Source of the DNA: Ottelia alismoides
Lineage: Eukaryota; Streptophyta; Magnoliopsida; Alismatales; Hydrocharitaceae
Direction: 5' to 3'
Length of the DNA: 64,000 nt
Assembly (NCBI GenBank): GCA_037367405.1
Contig: JAZKJV010002320.1
Location: forward strand, 124,001 to 188,000
A program made the position numbers and the translations under genes. Of this stretch, positions 10,753 through 24,100 are shown in pieces (position 1 is the first letter of the stretch; the number at the start of each line of letters is the position of its first letter). The notes under the pieces are model-generated. The model was not told the origin of the DNA and ran no database searches. It saw only the letters and a program-made list of their open reading frames with translations.

Positions 10753-11748
10753 ATAATACAAATCTGGGGCCCTCCACTTCTCTGGCTACTACTCTGCTGA
10801 GGAAAGTATACAGGGTGGGAGGTGGACTGGTCACAGCGAGACTCCGCTTTGAGTCTCCACTCTGGACGAGTATACACGAGGTGCTCCCATTATTGGCTCA
10901 TCGTTTGTGTCCCAAGGTGGGGGACGGACAAACTTTCAAATTATGGCGCGATGATTGGCTCGGTGATGGCTCATTGGAGGAGAAATTCCCGCATTTGTTC
11001 TCGTTGGCAGAATCTAAGGATGCAGTGATCTCGGAGGTGGCAAACGATGGTGGTTTGTGGTCCCCGCATTTTGTCTCAGGCCTGTCTGATCAATGTTTTG
11101 AGGAGTTCATGACGATGCAATTGACCATCCCACCCATGGGGAACTGCACTAGCGTCAGAGACCACTTCCTATGGATGGGCAACAAATTCTCGGTGAAGAA
11201 GGCATACAAAGAACTCAGTCTGAGAGAGGAACAAGATAGGGAGCTCTGCCAGGACGTCAATATCATCTGGGCCGCAAGGATCCCGTTGAGGGTTAAGGTT
11301 TTTCTTTGGTGCTTGAGGAGGAACCGTATTTGCGGTAAGGTTTGGAGGGGACGCATCCTTTGATACGCAATGCGATAGATGCGGAACGTCGGATGAGGAC
11401 ACCGGACATTATTTTTTCAAATGCCCTTCATCGACAACGATTTGGACCGAGGTGGCGGTTTCGTGGGTGCGGAGTGAGGGCCTTCCGGAATTCTGGAGAT
11501 CCATTAGATTGGTTGGCGGCAACTCTAATGATGGATGTTCGAAGCCTTTCGCTATGTTGTGGGCCATCTGGATATGGAGAAACGAGGCTATCTTCAACAA
11601 CCAGAGGTTTCATGTTGAAACATCCTAACACATTGTAACGCTCTTCATAATCTCTGGTTATCACGATAATGTACTCTAAATCTTTTTAATGTATATAGTG
11701 GCAGTGACCCCCAAAATGGGGGCTCACCCGTTTGATTCTCAAAAAAAA
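10753..11748 (+). mobile_element. 5'-truncated L1-type LINE with poly(A) and 16-bp TSD
   Basis: Encodes only the C-terminal part of ORF2. A VGDGQTFKLWRDDWLG segment is followed by the zf-RVT-like region FSVKKAYKEL...IPLRVKVFLWCLRRNRI, with a frameshift near 11360, then CDRCGTSDEDTGHYFFKCP. The reverse transcriptase and endonuclease are missing. The 3' end has a small stem (CCCCC 11708-11712 with GGGGG 11718-11722), then GATTCTC and an A tract. The perfect 16-bp TSD shows target-primed insertion into a Copia LTR. Confidence 0.95.
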
Positions 11749-12030
11749 AGTTGTTATTATATGGGTTAATGGGTTGGGCGCGTGTATTCATATAACCCCA
11801 TGAAAGTATATGTAAAACTCATCCCTCTTTCTCACAAGTTAAGAAAATGAAGACAACCCTCCCCTCCAATTAGTTCTAGGGTCTTCTTCCGTTAAGAAAA
11901 ACTCTAAATATAAAACCTGTGGTTTGTTCTTTCAAAAATATCTTGTGTTTTGTGCATTGCTTGTATTTTCACTTTCATATCTATAAGTGGCTCTTACTTT
12001 ATGATTTGGGACTATATTAGTTTTATTTGT
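11749..12030 (+). repeat. Interrupted Copia LTR remnant, up to the SCD2-like exon
   Basis: After the second TSD the sequence continues the LTR that begins TGTTATTATATGG on the left side of the LINE (GGGTTAATGGGTTGGGCGCG). Its right boundary is unclear. The last bases before 12054 form the T-rich acceptor of the SCD2-like exon. Confidence 0.5.
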
Positions 12031-12053
12031 CATTACTAAGATTTTTTTTGCAG

Positions 12054-12128
12054 GAAGCCCTCAAGGCTTCCGAAGAAAACAAAGATGTGAAGGATGAAGA
12101 AATCTCGTCTCTTAATCAAGAATTAAAG
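12054..12128 (+). CDS. SCD2: SCD2-like exon a (coiled coil)
   Basis: Acceptor TTTTTTTTGCAG, 25 codons in phase 0 ([11 protein letters not shown]...SLNQELK), donor AAG|GTAAGT. It is Lys/Glu-rich with coiled-coil character. This is the first exon I can support. The preceding exon is not visible upstream. Confidence 0.85.
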
Positions 12129-15100
12129 GTAAGTTGTTCGAATTTGATATGCTGCATTGACATACTTCCAGTTTCATATCTTTCAGTTTTATACGTCTCA
12201 TTCTTTCATGTTTTATTGCTTAACTAGGTGTTAAAGAATGAGGCTGGAGTTATCATTGAACAACTCCGTGAAGCGGAGTCCGAAGTAAAAACACTCAATT
12301 CAGTAGCACAGAGAATGCTCTTGAACCAGGAGGAAACGGTACATAGCCCTAATTAGCTGCTTAATGTATAATTTGCTTAAATTATAAGTCAACAATATTT
12401 TCTTGATTATCGAACTAGGAGGAGGTTGTTCTCAAAAGATGTTGGCTTGCTCGCTATTGGGGCCTGGCTGTTCGATTTGGTAATTACAAACACTTCGTTC
12501 AGGAAGTTTGTATTCTCAACACCATGAGATTCTACGACTCTGCTTATAACCTAAATTACATGAGGCTTTTCATTTAATTATGCATATTTATTGAAATCTT
12601 CTTAATGCTCTGATCTTATTCAAAATGCTCTAAATGTAAATATGTAAACCTTTTTTTTGCCGTGCCTAACTTTTTTCTGCCTGGTTTTCTTATTACCTTT
12701 ACCTTAGGTGTTTATCTTGATATTGCTCCATCGAAGCATGAATATTGGTCCTCATTGGCGCCTCTTCCTTATGAAGTTGTCATTGCTGCTGGTCAGAAAG
12801 CCAAGGAAGAATCTCCTGGACAAGGTAGTGCATGTGCATCGTTAATTACACGTCAGTTTTCTTTAGAGAATCTAGAAAGGAGTGTGTTGCATTTCTTCTT
12901 AGTTATGCTCTGTAGCTGATATACTATTATTTTTTTATTTGCTTTCCAGTACTAGTTTTGTGTCAACCATTCTGTATCTGTTCACTGTCATATTTTCCCT
13001 TTGTTTTCCATAATATTTTTTGTGTTAAACTACAGGTGATGATGATTTTGAAAGTAAGCCTCTACATGAAATGAATGATCTCACTGTGGAAAACACTGTT
13101 GAAAGCATGCTTGCAGTCGAGAAGGGCTTGAGAGAGCTAGCTTCTTTAAAGGTTTCTTTTTCCAATGTTGTGAATTTCTTTATTTAAAAAAACCAACACA
13201 TAAGTAAGCCACTATACATAAGAATTTATGTCGAAAACCTTAATTAGCAGAGAGGAAAAATTATGGAAAGGAAGACCCTAGTTCTCACAGACGACTATAG
13301 TCCATAGGGTCAAATGGATCCTTTCCATAGCAGATTAACCTGTGTAACACAACTACTCAACACTCCCCTTAAATTGGACATGAAGATTGTTGCGATATTT
13401 GTATTAGTTATTTTCCTCTGTCATGTTTATGTTATTTACCCATAGAGCTTTTCTCCTATATAAGAGAGCTCTATGGCTGAGAATAAATCATCTTTTCATT
13501 CTCTAATTCCACATGGTATCAGAGCGACAGTCCTAGATCGGAGCCTGTGCCCTAAATCCGTGCCCTCACCAAAAGCCCCGTCGTCGTCGCCGACGGTCCA
13601 GAGCCCTAGCGCCGCCACCGTCGTGCTCCTTCCCCATCGCGCTCCTTTTGCGCTCGCCTGTGCTCCCTCGCCTGCACTCCCTCGCCTGCAGTCCCGGCGT
13701 GGTTGTGCCCTATCGCGCGGCTCTGTCCCTTGGCGTCGACAGCAGGGTCCCTTCGTGCAGCTGTGTTTTTGACGGAAGTAATGATGAAGGAATCGAGGTG
13801 AAGATTAGTGACGAAAACATTCAGAAGAGAGATTCTTTTAGATACTTGGGTTCTATTTTGCAATGTGATGGGAAAATTGATGGAGATGTTACTAATAGAG
13901 TAAATGTATGTTGGCTAAAGTGGTGAGGAGCCTCTGTTGTTCTCTGTGATAAGAGATTTCCTTTGAAATCAAAGGAAAGTTCTACAAAGCAGCGATGAAA
14001 CCTGCTATCCTCTATGGATCTGAATGTTGGTCTGTGAACCAGAGACATGTGCAGAGAATGGCAGTCGCAGAAATGAAATTACTAAGGTGGATGCCTGGAC
14101 ACACACACACACACGTAAAGATCGGGATTCATAATGATGCAGTCAGAAGGAATGTTTGTGTGGCTCCGATTGAGGATAAGATGCGAAAAACCGCTTAAGG
14201 TGGTTTGACCATTTGCTATGGAGGTTAGATGATGCACTGGTTAGGAGATGCGAGTTTTGGGATGTTGAGCTGGCTAAGAGAGGGCGATGAAGGTCCAAGA
14301 GGTATTAGAATGAGACTATACGAAGGGATCTTGGTTTTTTTGATCTAAGTCTGAGAATGACCCAAAATAGATATGAATGGAGGTAAAGAATCCATGTAGC
14401 TAACCCTACTTAATGTGTGAAAAGGCTTTGTTATTGTTGATTTTTGCAAAGAAGATTGCATATATATATATATATTGTATTTTTAGGACATAAAGTGCGT
14501 ACATGAAAAATGGACATTTTTATGGATTTTTCCTGTAATTTTTCATGCATGTGGTATGCAAAAATTATGAAAAATTTGTCAGTTAGTTAATTATGATGAA
14601 ATTAACCTAATGTGAATTTTTGAAATTTTTTCTGATAAAAAATGAAATTATGGTGAATTAAGTATGTAGATGGTGTGATTTTGAGCAGTTTAATTTAATA
14701 AATAGTAAATCTAATTATTTTCGTGAATTAAAATTATTCTAAATAAGACTAATCATGTTCTATCCAGGAAAAAATATAACTCCTAAAATTGTCAAGTTTA
14801 TAGAGAATTAAAAATTAATTACTTGAATCATAAGATAATTTATATTAACCTAAATATACGTGCAAATGTGTTGAATTTTGGGCATGCGATATCCAAAAAA
14901 CCAAGATCCCTTTGTATAGTCTCTTTCCAACACTTCTTGGCCCATCATCGCCCTCTCTTAGTCGACTAAATATCCCAACACTCGCATCTCCTAACTGGTG
15001 CAGCAGCTGACCTTCTTTGCAAATGACCAAATCATCCTTTAGCGGTTTTCTCGCATCTTATCCCTCGATCAGAGCTACACCAACTTTCTTTCTGATTGCA

Positions 15101-18100
15101 TCATTTCTAATCCGATCTTTATGTGTGTGTCCACACATCCACCTTTGCATTTTCATTTGTACTATATCTATTTTCTGTACTTGTCTATGGTTCACAGGAC
15201 AACATCATATCCATAGGGCATAGCATATCTCGTGGCTGCTTTCTAAAACTCTCCTTTAATTTTAAAGGAATTTCTTATCACAGAGAACATCAGAGACTCC
15301 TCTCCACTTTAGTCAGCCTGTATTTATTCTATTAGTAACATCTCCATCAATTTCCCATCATGTTGCAAAATATATCCCGGATATCTAAAAGAATCTATCT
15401 TCTGAATGTTATCATCACCAATCTTCACCTCGATTCCTTCACCATTGCTTCAATCAAAGGTGTAGTCCATATATTCTGTCTTAGCCCTACTTATATGAAA
15501 TCCTTTAGTCTCCAATGCATGTCCTCAAGCTTCTCATTTACTTCATCTCTAGTTTCGTCAATCAACACAAATATCATCAACAAATAACATGCACCAAGGT
15601 AACTCATCCTGAATGTGACTTGTCAACTCATCCATAATCAAAATAAAAAGAAATGGATTCAAAAGCTGAACCTTGATGTAAATCATTGTTGATGTCAAAA
15701 TAGTCAGTCTTCTCAGACGGGGTCCTTACACAAGATAAAACACTATCATACATATCATTTATGAGATTAATGTACATGCTATGTACTTGTCTCTTCTTCA
15801 AAACTCTCCACAATATCTCTCGTGGACAGAATCATAAGCCTTCTCCAAATCAATAAAGATCATATGGAGGTTCGTCCTTTTAGCTTTATAAATCTCCATT
15901 GTTCTTCAACAAATGGAATGGCTTCAACAGTTGAACGACCTGGCATTAATCCGAATTGGTTTTCTTTTACTTTGGAAACTTGCCTCAACCTTCTTCCAAT
16001 CACACGTTCTCAAATTTTCATAGTGTGAATCAGCTTGATACAAGATGCTACTGCCTCCCACATCTCATTTGTACTTTCGCTACAATCCCAAAATAAGTCT
16101 TCTAATACCTTCTCCCTGAAGCTCGATTGCTTCAGTGAAAGATTCTAACATCTAGTTCTAGTGATCTTAAGAACCCTCCTTTTCTTTACCAGCCCTTTTA
16201 GTTACACATCCAATACTAACAAATGATGCTGGGTTGTCAAACTTTCATGGGATTACTTTGTAGTCTTTACAACACAACTGATCTCTTCTCCTCAATGTAG
16301 AGTAATCTATCTGTATTCTAGTTGGGCCACTCTTATAAGTAATTAAATGATCCTCCCTCTTCTTGAAGAAAGCGTTTGCTATGAAAAGATCATATGCCGT
16401 TACAAAATCCAGAATGACTTTTCTCTCTTCATTTCTATCACCAAAACCATGTCCTCCATCAACACTAGCATACCCTGAAGCATCTTTTCCCACATGTCCA
16501 TTAAGATCTCCACTTATGCAAATCATCTCTCTGTGTGAGATTCCTTGTAAAATCTTTTCCTACACTCCCAAAAAGCTTGTTTAGTCCTTTCATCTAACCC
16601 AATTTGCGATGCATAAACTGAGATGATATTCAGAATTTCTTCTCCAAGTACCAATTTTAGCAAAATAATCCGATCGTTGAATATTTGCACCTCAACCACA
16701 CAATCCTTCAATCCTTATGAACAACCGCTCCACACCGTTTCTGCCCTTATTTTTAACTGAATACCAAAGTTTAAAGCATGTCTTCTCGATCTCCCTTGCT
16801 TTCTCTCCAACCCATTTAGTCTCTTGAAGACATAATATATGAATCTTCATTCATTCCATCGTATCCACTACCTCCATCATTTTTCCAGTTAAAGTGCCAA
16901 TATTCCAACTATCAATCCGCAACTTCTTTTACAATCTCTTTTGGACTAACTTCTATACTCGCATGCGTCCATTATGCGAGAACCGTTTCAAATTTTGGAC
17001 TCCATTCGTGCGGTGATGCAGCGGAACTAGCTTATTTACCCGCATGCATTCATCATGCGGGAACCCTTACAAATTTTGAACTACATCCAGGCTGTGATAT
17101 AGCGACCCTTGCTAATTTTTTATTGCATTCAGGCGATGCAATGCTTTGCAAGTAGGGAACACACTAACGGAATCTTTATATTTGTTTAAATCCATGTTGA
17201 AATGATCCGACTGTCATGAGGCAACTTCCTAAATAATATTTTAAAAAAAAACTATTTAGGAAGTTGTCTCTGACTATTTTACGCTGGCTGTCAGCTACCT
17301 AACGCAACCCTCCTCATTTACCCCGGCTTGGGACTGACCATAGCTGAGTTAAAAGAGGACATGTGGCAAGGAGTTAAAATATAAATATAAATATAAATAA
17401 AATATGAATAGAGGGGAAAAATGGGGCAACATGTGGTGGCTCCTAGAAAATTCAGAAAGAAAATTAAATGAAAAATCAATAAAAAATAGAAAACAAGTTC
17501 AAATTAAAAATGGTCTTCATGAAAGTTATTTGTCTCGATGAGATCTACGACTTTTGTGAAGGGACCGAAATCAAAAGAAATCATCTGTACAAAAACATAT
17601 TTTTGGTAGTACTCTATGTCTATAATATACTGTATTTTTGTATTTTGCAATTTTTTGTATTTTTTTAAAAAGATAGAAATAAAATAAAATCAGTTAAGAT
17701 ATAAAATAAATATTCACAACTTAATCTATTTTTTGGTATTTTTGATAATTAAGAAATAAAATAAAAGGTACATATATACATACTATATATTAGAGTGTCT
17801 TATATTTTTTGATTTTTACTTCAGATTTAAATTTTTGCATATTTTATTAAAGCAATAATCAAAGAATATAACTGAAAAGAAATAAATTAAAATGAGTTAT
17901 TTCTTACCTTAAATAATAGGGTTAAATCAGTCAATGTGTACAATATACAATGTGATCTCAAAAATCAATTTTCATTTACGATTTTTTCTCTCCAAACTAG
18001 GTTTTGGGTTTTATTTGGCAAATAAACAGGTTCGTATTTTTTGGTATTTTTTCCTGATTAATGTTTGTAATATGTACACAACGAAATTGATTTTATTTGA

Positions 18101-21100
18101 TTTGTAGTCAGTGAAAAGTAATTAAAATTGGTGGAAATTATGGTTATATACTAGTGTTAATGTACACAGGAATTTTTGCTTCTTATTTATGCAATTTTGC
18201 ATGTTAAAATATGATTATTAATTATATATGCATGAGTGTTAAAAAATACAATGTAAATGAATAAATGCAGCTAATGACTTGGGAATAGAGCTCTATTTTC
18301 ATCTTTTAGGGTGATGAATCACAGATTCATCAGCTCTGTACTGCGTGTATCAGAGTTAACTTGAACTGAACCGAGTCTCCTCATCGAAGAACACCTACTC
18401 TGTACTACGCAGAGTCACCTTAATGAAAAGAGTCTCCTCGTCGGAGAACGTGTGCTCTGTATTGGATTGAGTCACCTGAACCAACATGAGTTCTCATTGG
18501 AGAACTTGTGCTCTGCATCTGTCGAAGTCACTGAATCTGCATTAAGTCTCCTTGTCGGAGAGCTTTGGCCCACAACATGTTGGAACAGTGCGCAACATGT
18601 GAAAACTACCCCATCTCCCATAAGGGCAGACAAAGAACGTCATTGGAATATCCATACGTAGTTTTCTGAAGATGTGTCTCTCTCAAAAGGACCTTTGAAG
18701 GATCTCGTACTAGAGTTTATGATTATTAGAGAATGGAGTTTGAAAATGAACAGTAGAATCTAATTTGAATCTGAATTGGAGAACTCTAAAGAATATCCCT
18801 TTCTTCCATACTTGTCGGAAAATAAGAGGCTCGATCAAGTTGAGAGAAGAAAATGAAGAGGGGAAAATCAAGAAACCGAAATCTCTTCTTCTTCTTGTTT
18901 TTTTAATAAATCCACAACTCCATCTTTTTTTCTTCATGTCAGACCACTTGGGCTTTTTTGCCTCTATAACCCATCTCATTACTAGTGTCCTTTAGAGAAG
19001 GGCCTCGTACATAGGGGTTCTATGCCCGATATGTCTCCATCAGAGTATAGCAGCGCCTGTGGCCAAAGATGCGGCCTGGAAAGGTTTGCCTGTGGCTTGG
19101 AGATAAGTGTGCGGGGATGGAGATGCGTTGGGCTTGGAGATAAGCATGGGAGATGCACCTGGAGATGGTGATGGAGAAGAGGGCCGAGCCCGATTCGATA
19201 ATTGAACTGTGAAAAAATAGGATTTCAGAAACCTAGAGTTCTTCTTGAACTTGAACATATCACAAGCATGAATCATAAATGAAAATTTCAAGAACAAATC
19301 ATTAGAATTGAACCCGCTCTGATACCATATAAAAAACGACAATGCGAAAGTATAATCAAAGATAATAATGATAATAACATGAAGAACACTGGGATTACGT
19401 GGAACCCTACTCCTTAAGGAGCGGGATGAAACCGAGGGAGAACCACCTCAAAAGGATGAGGTTTCTACTAATCTCTCAATGAATACAAAAGGCATGGGGC
19501 TTCTTATATAGCTCCACAATAATGACCAAGTCCCACTAATAGACGATGCCGGACTAACATAGGTTCATGTAGTAATTCGAGTCTGGAGGGATCCAATTAT
19601 CTACCTATGGATGCATACTCTAACAAATATCATTTTCCATTTAATACTCTCGAAAGTATTTTCTATTGATAAGAAAGGCAACCTTCATGATAACGTTTCC
19701 TCATAGCCTCTTAGGTAGATTTCTGTGGAATAAAGAGCTTTGCTAGCTTAAAAAAGGTGTATGTTCTTTCTCTTTGTCAATGTAACAATAGTCCGTGTAG
19801 CATGGATGACTAATTGAATAGAATTAGCTATGTTTGATCATCATTATTCCTTCAAATCAGATAGTTGGTCCGGCTAGTCGACCTTCTAACGAAGAAACTT
19901 AGATGTAAATGTTAGATTGAAAATTAACTGGTACCTTTATCTTATTGACTCATGATTATATATGTATAAATATATAAGAATATATGTATTAAATACAACA
20001 TTTATATTTAAAATAACAATAACATTACTGAATAATTCACAATAATCATTTTTTTAAAGGAAAAAAGGTGCAAAACTGTAGAGGCAAGCACCCAAATTCA
20101 CAATAATCATGTTGATACTATTTATTTGAGCATTCACTTGTAGTTAGTATTGCCTTCACTTTTCTAAGTTATGAAAAGGGAGGTTAAGTTTTTATATATA
20201 GAGAGAGAGAGAGAGAAGAGTGATCCTATGAGAGAAAAAAGTTGTGAGAGCATGAGATTGATGATTCTGGACCACTTGATTCACCCAGGAAAGAGAAGAC
20301 CTGGAGAGAGAAAACAAATCATGTGGTCCAGAATCATCCCTCTCATGCTCTCACAATTTTTTGCTCTCATAGGATCACTCCTATATATATATATGAGGAA
20401 AAGGAAGCTGTTTTGAGTAACAACCATGTTGGCTGTTACACAAAGCAGTTCCCCCTCCTCCTTTTATTTTTTTTGAAAAAATAAAACCATGTATATTCAT
20501 TTATATATCCCTCCTACATGTCATTCGAATTTCATCAGAAATAGACTCCAATGCCCTCTAGCTAGAGCGTGTAATTTTAACAGTCTGAAAAGGGAGGTTA
20601 AGTTTATATATATATATAGGGCTTATCTAGAGAGCACTGTGCACATTTGAGACTAAATGAGCCCATATTTAGAATCGTTAGATCCTAATCGTATGGTTTA
20701 GAATTAAATAATAGAGAATGCGAAATTAGCAAATTGATAACAACGCGCGCGAAATCCTCGGAGTTTAGTTTCCTTCCTTGACGAGTAATTAACGTATGTT
20801 TAATACCAAAAAAGACAATCGAGGCTTCTTTCTTGGCGATTCACGGACGACCATCTGAGAAACCCTACTTCTTCTTTGACGGCGATATTGGGTTGAAGTT
20901 CATCGATGATATACGTAAGTTTTATTGTATTTTAAATTTAGCTCAGTTAGTTCTAATCTACTACAAACGATATATAACACAATCGCAAACATTTCAATCT
21001 AAGATTAAAGATGATGCTAATCGCTGCTAAAGATGTATTTTCGATCTCAGAATTCTCGTTCATATATTCTTGCTTTAACACCTTAGTTCATATGCGTTTG

Positions 21101-24100
21101 CGAATTTGTTCTTCTACAACATAAAATATTACTAAACGTTTCTTCCGTTCTTAACAAAATCACTTATGGTTCGTAATGATACTAATGTCATTTCATTTTT
21201 TGAGAATACCAATCGTATATATTTGAGTTACTTAACATCTTCTATAATATTACGAATCGCGGCTATAAGATTTACTTTTAGCCGAGTGTGTTACTTGTTC
21301 ATGTTAAAGGATTACTGATTTAGTTCAACAAAATTACCGAAGCTTTGTCTATAGTTACTAATGTCTGGTATAAAGTTACCAATGCTTGTGTTACTTATCA
21401 TCCACTACAATATTACGAATAGGGCTAAATAAGTTTAACCTTTTGCCGATAGTGTTACTTGTTCATGTTAAAGAGTTACTAATTTAGTTCAACGAAATTA
21501 CCAATGCTTGGTCTATAGTTACTAATGTATGAGATAAAGTTACCAATGTTAAAGAGTTACTGATTTATGTTAAAGGGTTACTATTTTATATATACAAAGT
21601 TACTAATGCTTGGTCTATACTTACTAAAGTTTCAGATAGAATAATCAATGAATTTTATCGATTAAATAGTGTTTATTCTTCAAAGTTTAATGTTAGTAAG
21701 TGTTTAATTCGATATTACCAGCATTAATCATAATTTTGGTAATAACATTGTAAGCATGATAAGAAACTCTTTTATAACTTTCAATATTGCCAATGGGATA
21801 CACCCTGTATTCTATAAGGTCATCATCCATTAGAAGTGGAATAACATTCAATTTAATTCCCTCCTTAAGCTCATTTTTAACAATGTAAAACATTGTCTTG
21901 GTATAATGCATAGCAAATTGTTTTTCAATACTCCACAGTGTATCCAACTTCGGCTTTTTATTTTCGAAATCATTGTCATCATGTTGACCTGCTCCCTCAT
22001 TCTCTCAACAACAGTTTGGAATCTTGTCATGAACTCGTATAGACTATTCAACCGATTGACATTGTTGGACAAAAAAGAATTCATGCTCTCACTCCTCTGA
22101 GTTGTTTTCATGTCGGCGAAAAAGAACCTTCTCATATATATAGGAACCCACTTTCTCCTAATACCATACATTACGTTGATCCATTTATTCTTTTCTAAAT
22201 CACATTCTGTCACTATTCTGCCCCACTCAGTTTCAAAATGTTCTTCATTTTCTGCACCCCATATAATCTTATTCAAAGCAGGGATTGCTACATCAGCTTT
22301 TTTCGTTAAACCAATCCTCTTCTTCATGTTGGCTGTAACATGCCAACCACAGTATCTATGCTTTGTAGTCGGAAAGACTTCCCTTATAGCCGCATTAATC
22401 GATGGGCACTGATCAGTAATTATAGACTTGGGAGCAACCTTAAGAGCATCCAAAAAATTTTGGAACAACCATACAACGATTCTTTTGACTCATTCATTAA
22501 AAATGCATTGCAGAAGAATACAGTCTTGTTGTGATTATTCACGCCACAAAAGGAAGCAACAATTAGCTTGTACTTGTTGGTATCATAAGTGGTATCAAAT
22601 GCAACTGCATCGCCAAATAATTTGTAATCTTCTATACAATAAGAATCTATCCACATGCAGTGTGTTAAGGATGAATCATCGTCTTTCTTGTACACATAGA
22701 AAAAATTGAGATGTTAAACTCTTACAATACTCAAGATGTTCCAAAAGCATAACCGCATCATGACCATCTGTTTTTTTCTTCATATCCCTCTTCAAATTAT
22801 AAATATCCCTAGCTATAGATCCAACACGTTCAAAAGGTTCGCCTTGCTTGCCCAAAAAAGCTATTTGTTTTGATGTAGGAATGTTAACCTCTGTTATGGA
22901 ATATAACAAATTCTTTGTGGCCTTAGTAATTCTCCTATTGGGACTTAGGTACTTCTTTTTGTTAGGAGAAACAAGTTTATGATTATTTTCCTCAACAAAA
23001 GAAACCACATCCCACTGATTTGAGATTGGATTTAACTTCACCGAAAACTTTGCTTTACAACCACAACGACTTATTCCACATCTTCTTCCCTTGCTATCTA
23101 TTTGTTCAGATTGTGCTTCTTCATCAACCGCAATCAAACTTGAAGATATCTTCCTTTTTTTAGGAAGTTGAACATAAAATCCTTTAGAGCTTTCAAATTC
23201 ATCAAAATCTACCGATATTGAATAAAAATTTTCTTATTCAAACAATAATTCGAATACACATCATTCAAGTTGAATTAAATAAAGATATTAACATCATCCC
23301 AACTGCATATAAATGTTACTGATAAATATATATAATATTACTTGTTATTTATTTGAGTTGCTAAATTACCAATTCAATACAGGAGAATTACTAAAGCTCA
23401 TAATATATATTACTGATCATAATGGAATAGTTAATGGTATAATATACCATCGTTACTGATTTCCTAAATTCCCTATTCGATGCTACAGAATTACTAAAAC
23501 TTATAATACATATTGCTGATCATTATGGAAGAGTTAATGGTATGATATATCAACGTTACTGACCAACTATATATACATCACAGAATAGTAACATATAGCT
23601 AGAATATATCAATACTAAATGTAAAATTTTAAGAAGGTTAATTGTCAGTAATTTAATATTAAAGATTTACTAATGAGTATTATTACTTGTCAATAATAAA
23701 AAGTTAACAGTCAATATTAAAGAGTTACTGATGAATATTGATAATATTACTTGTTATAGATGATACTTGTTCCATATTGATACTTGTTCAATATTAAAGA
23801 GAAACCTTACCTACTTCACAATTAATGAAATTACTAGGACTTCACTCAATTATTACAAAACATATTTCTTACTTTTACAACTTACCATTGTTACTAAACG
23901 AAGTGGAATGTGTTACTGATAGAAGTCTCAATATTACTTTTGAAAGTTTTACAAAATAACATAAACATAACTTGAGTATTCCTCCAAAATATATAACGTA
24001 TTTCGCTACTCTCAAAGTACATAGCATATGTATGATCAGTATATTAAAAATTTAATAACATATCCATCTCCTCTATCTCGAAAATATCATCTGCATGTCA

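Noticed and set aside
22110..22709. Plus-strand ORFs over the MULE
   Set aside because: They are antisense to the clear minus-strand transposase motifs.
21693..23220. A domesticated FAR1/FHY3 regulatory gene
   Set aside because: Terminal inverted repeats, frameshifts and no visible SWIM finger show a decayed transposon rather than a host regulator.
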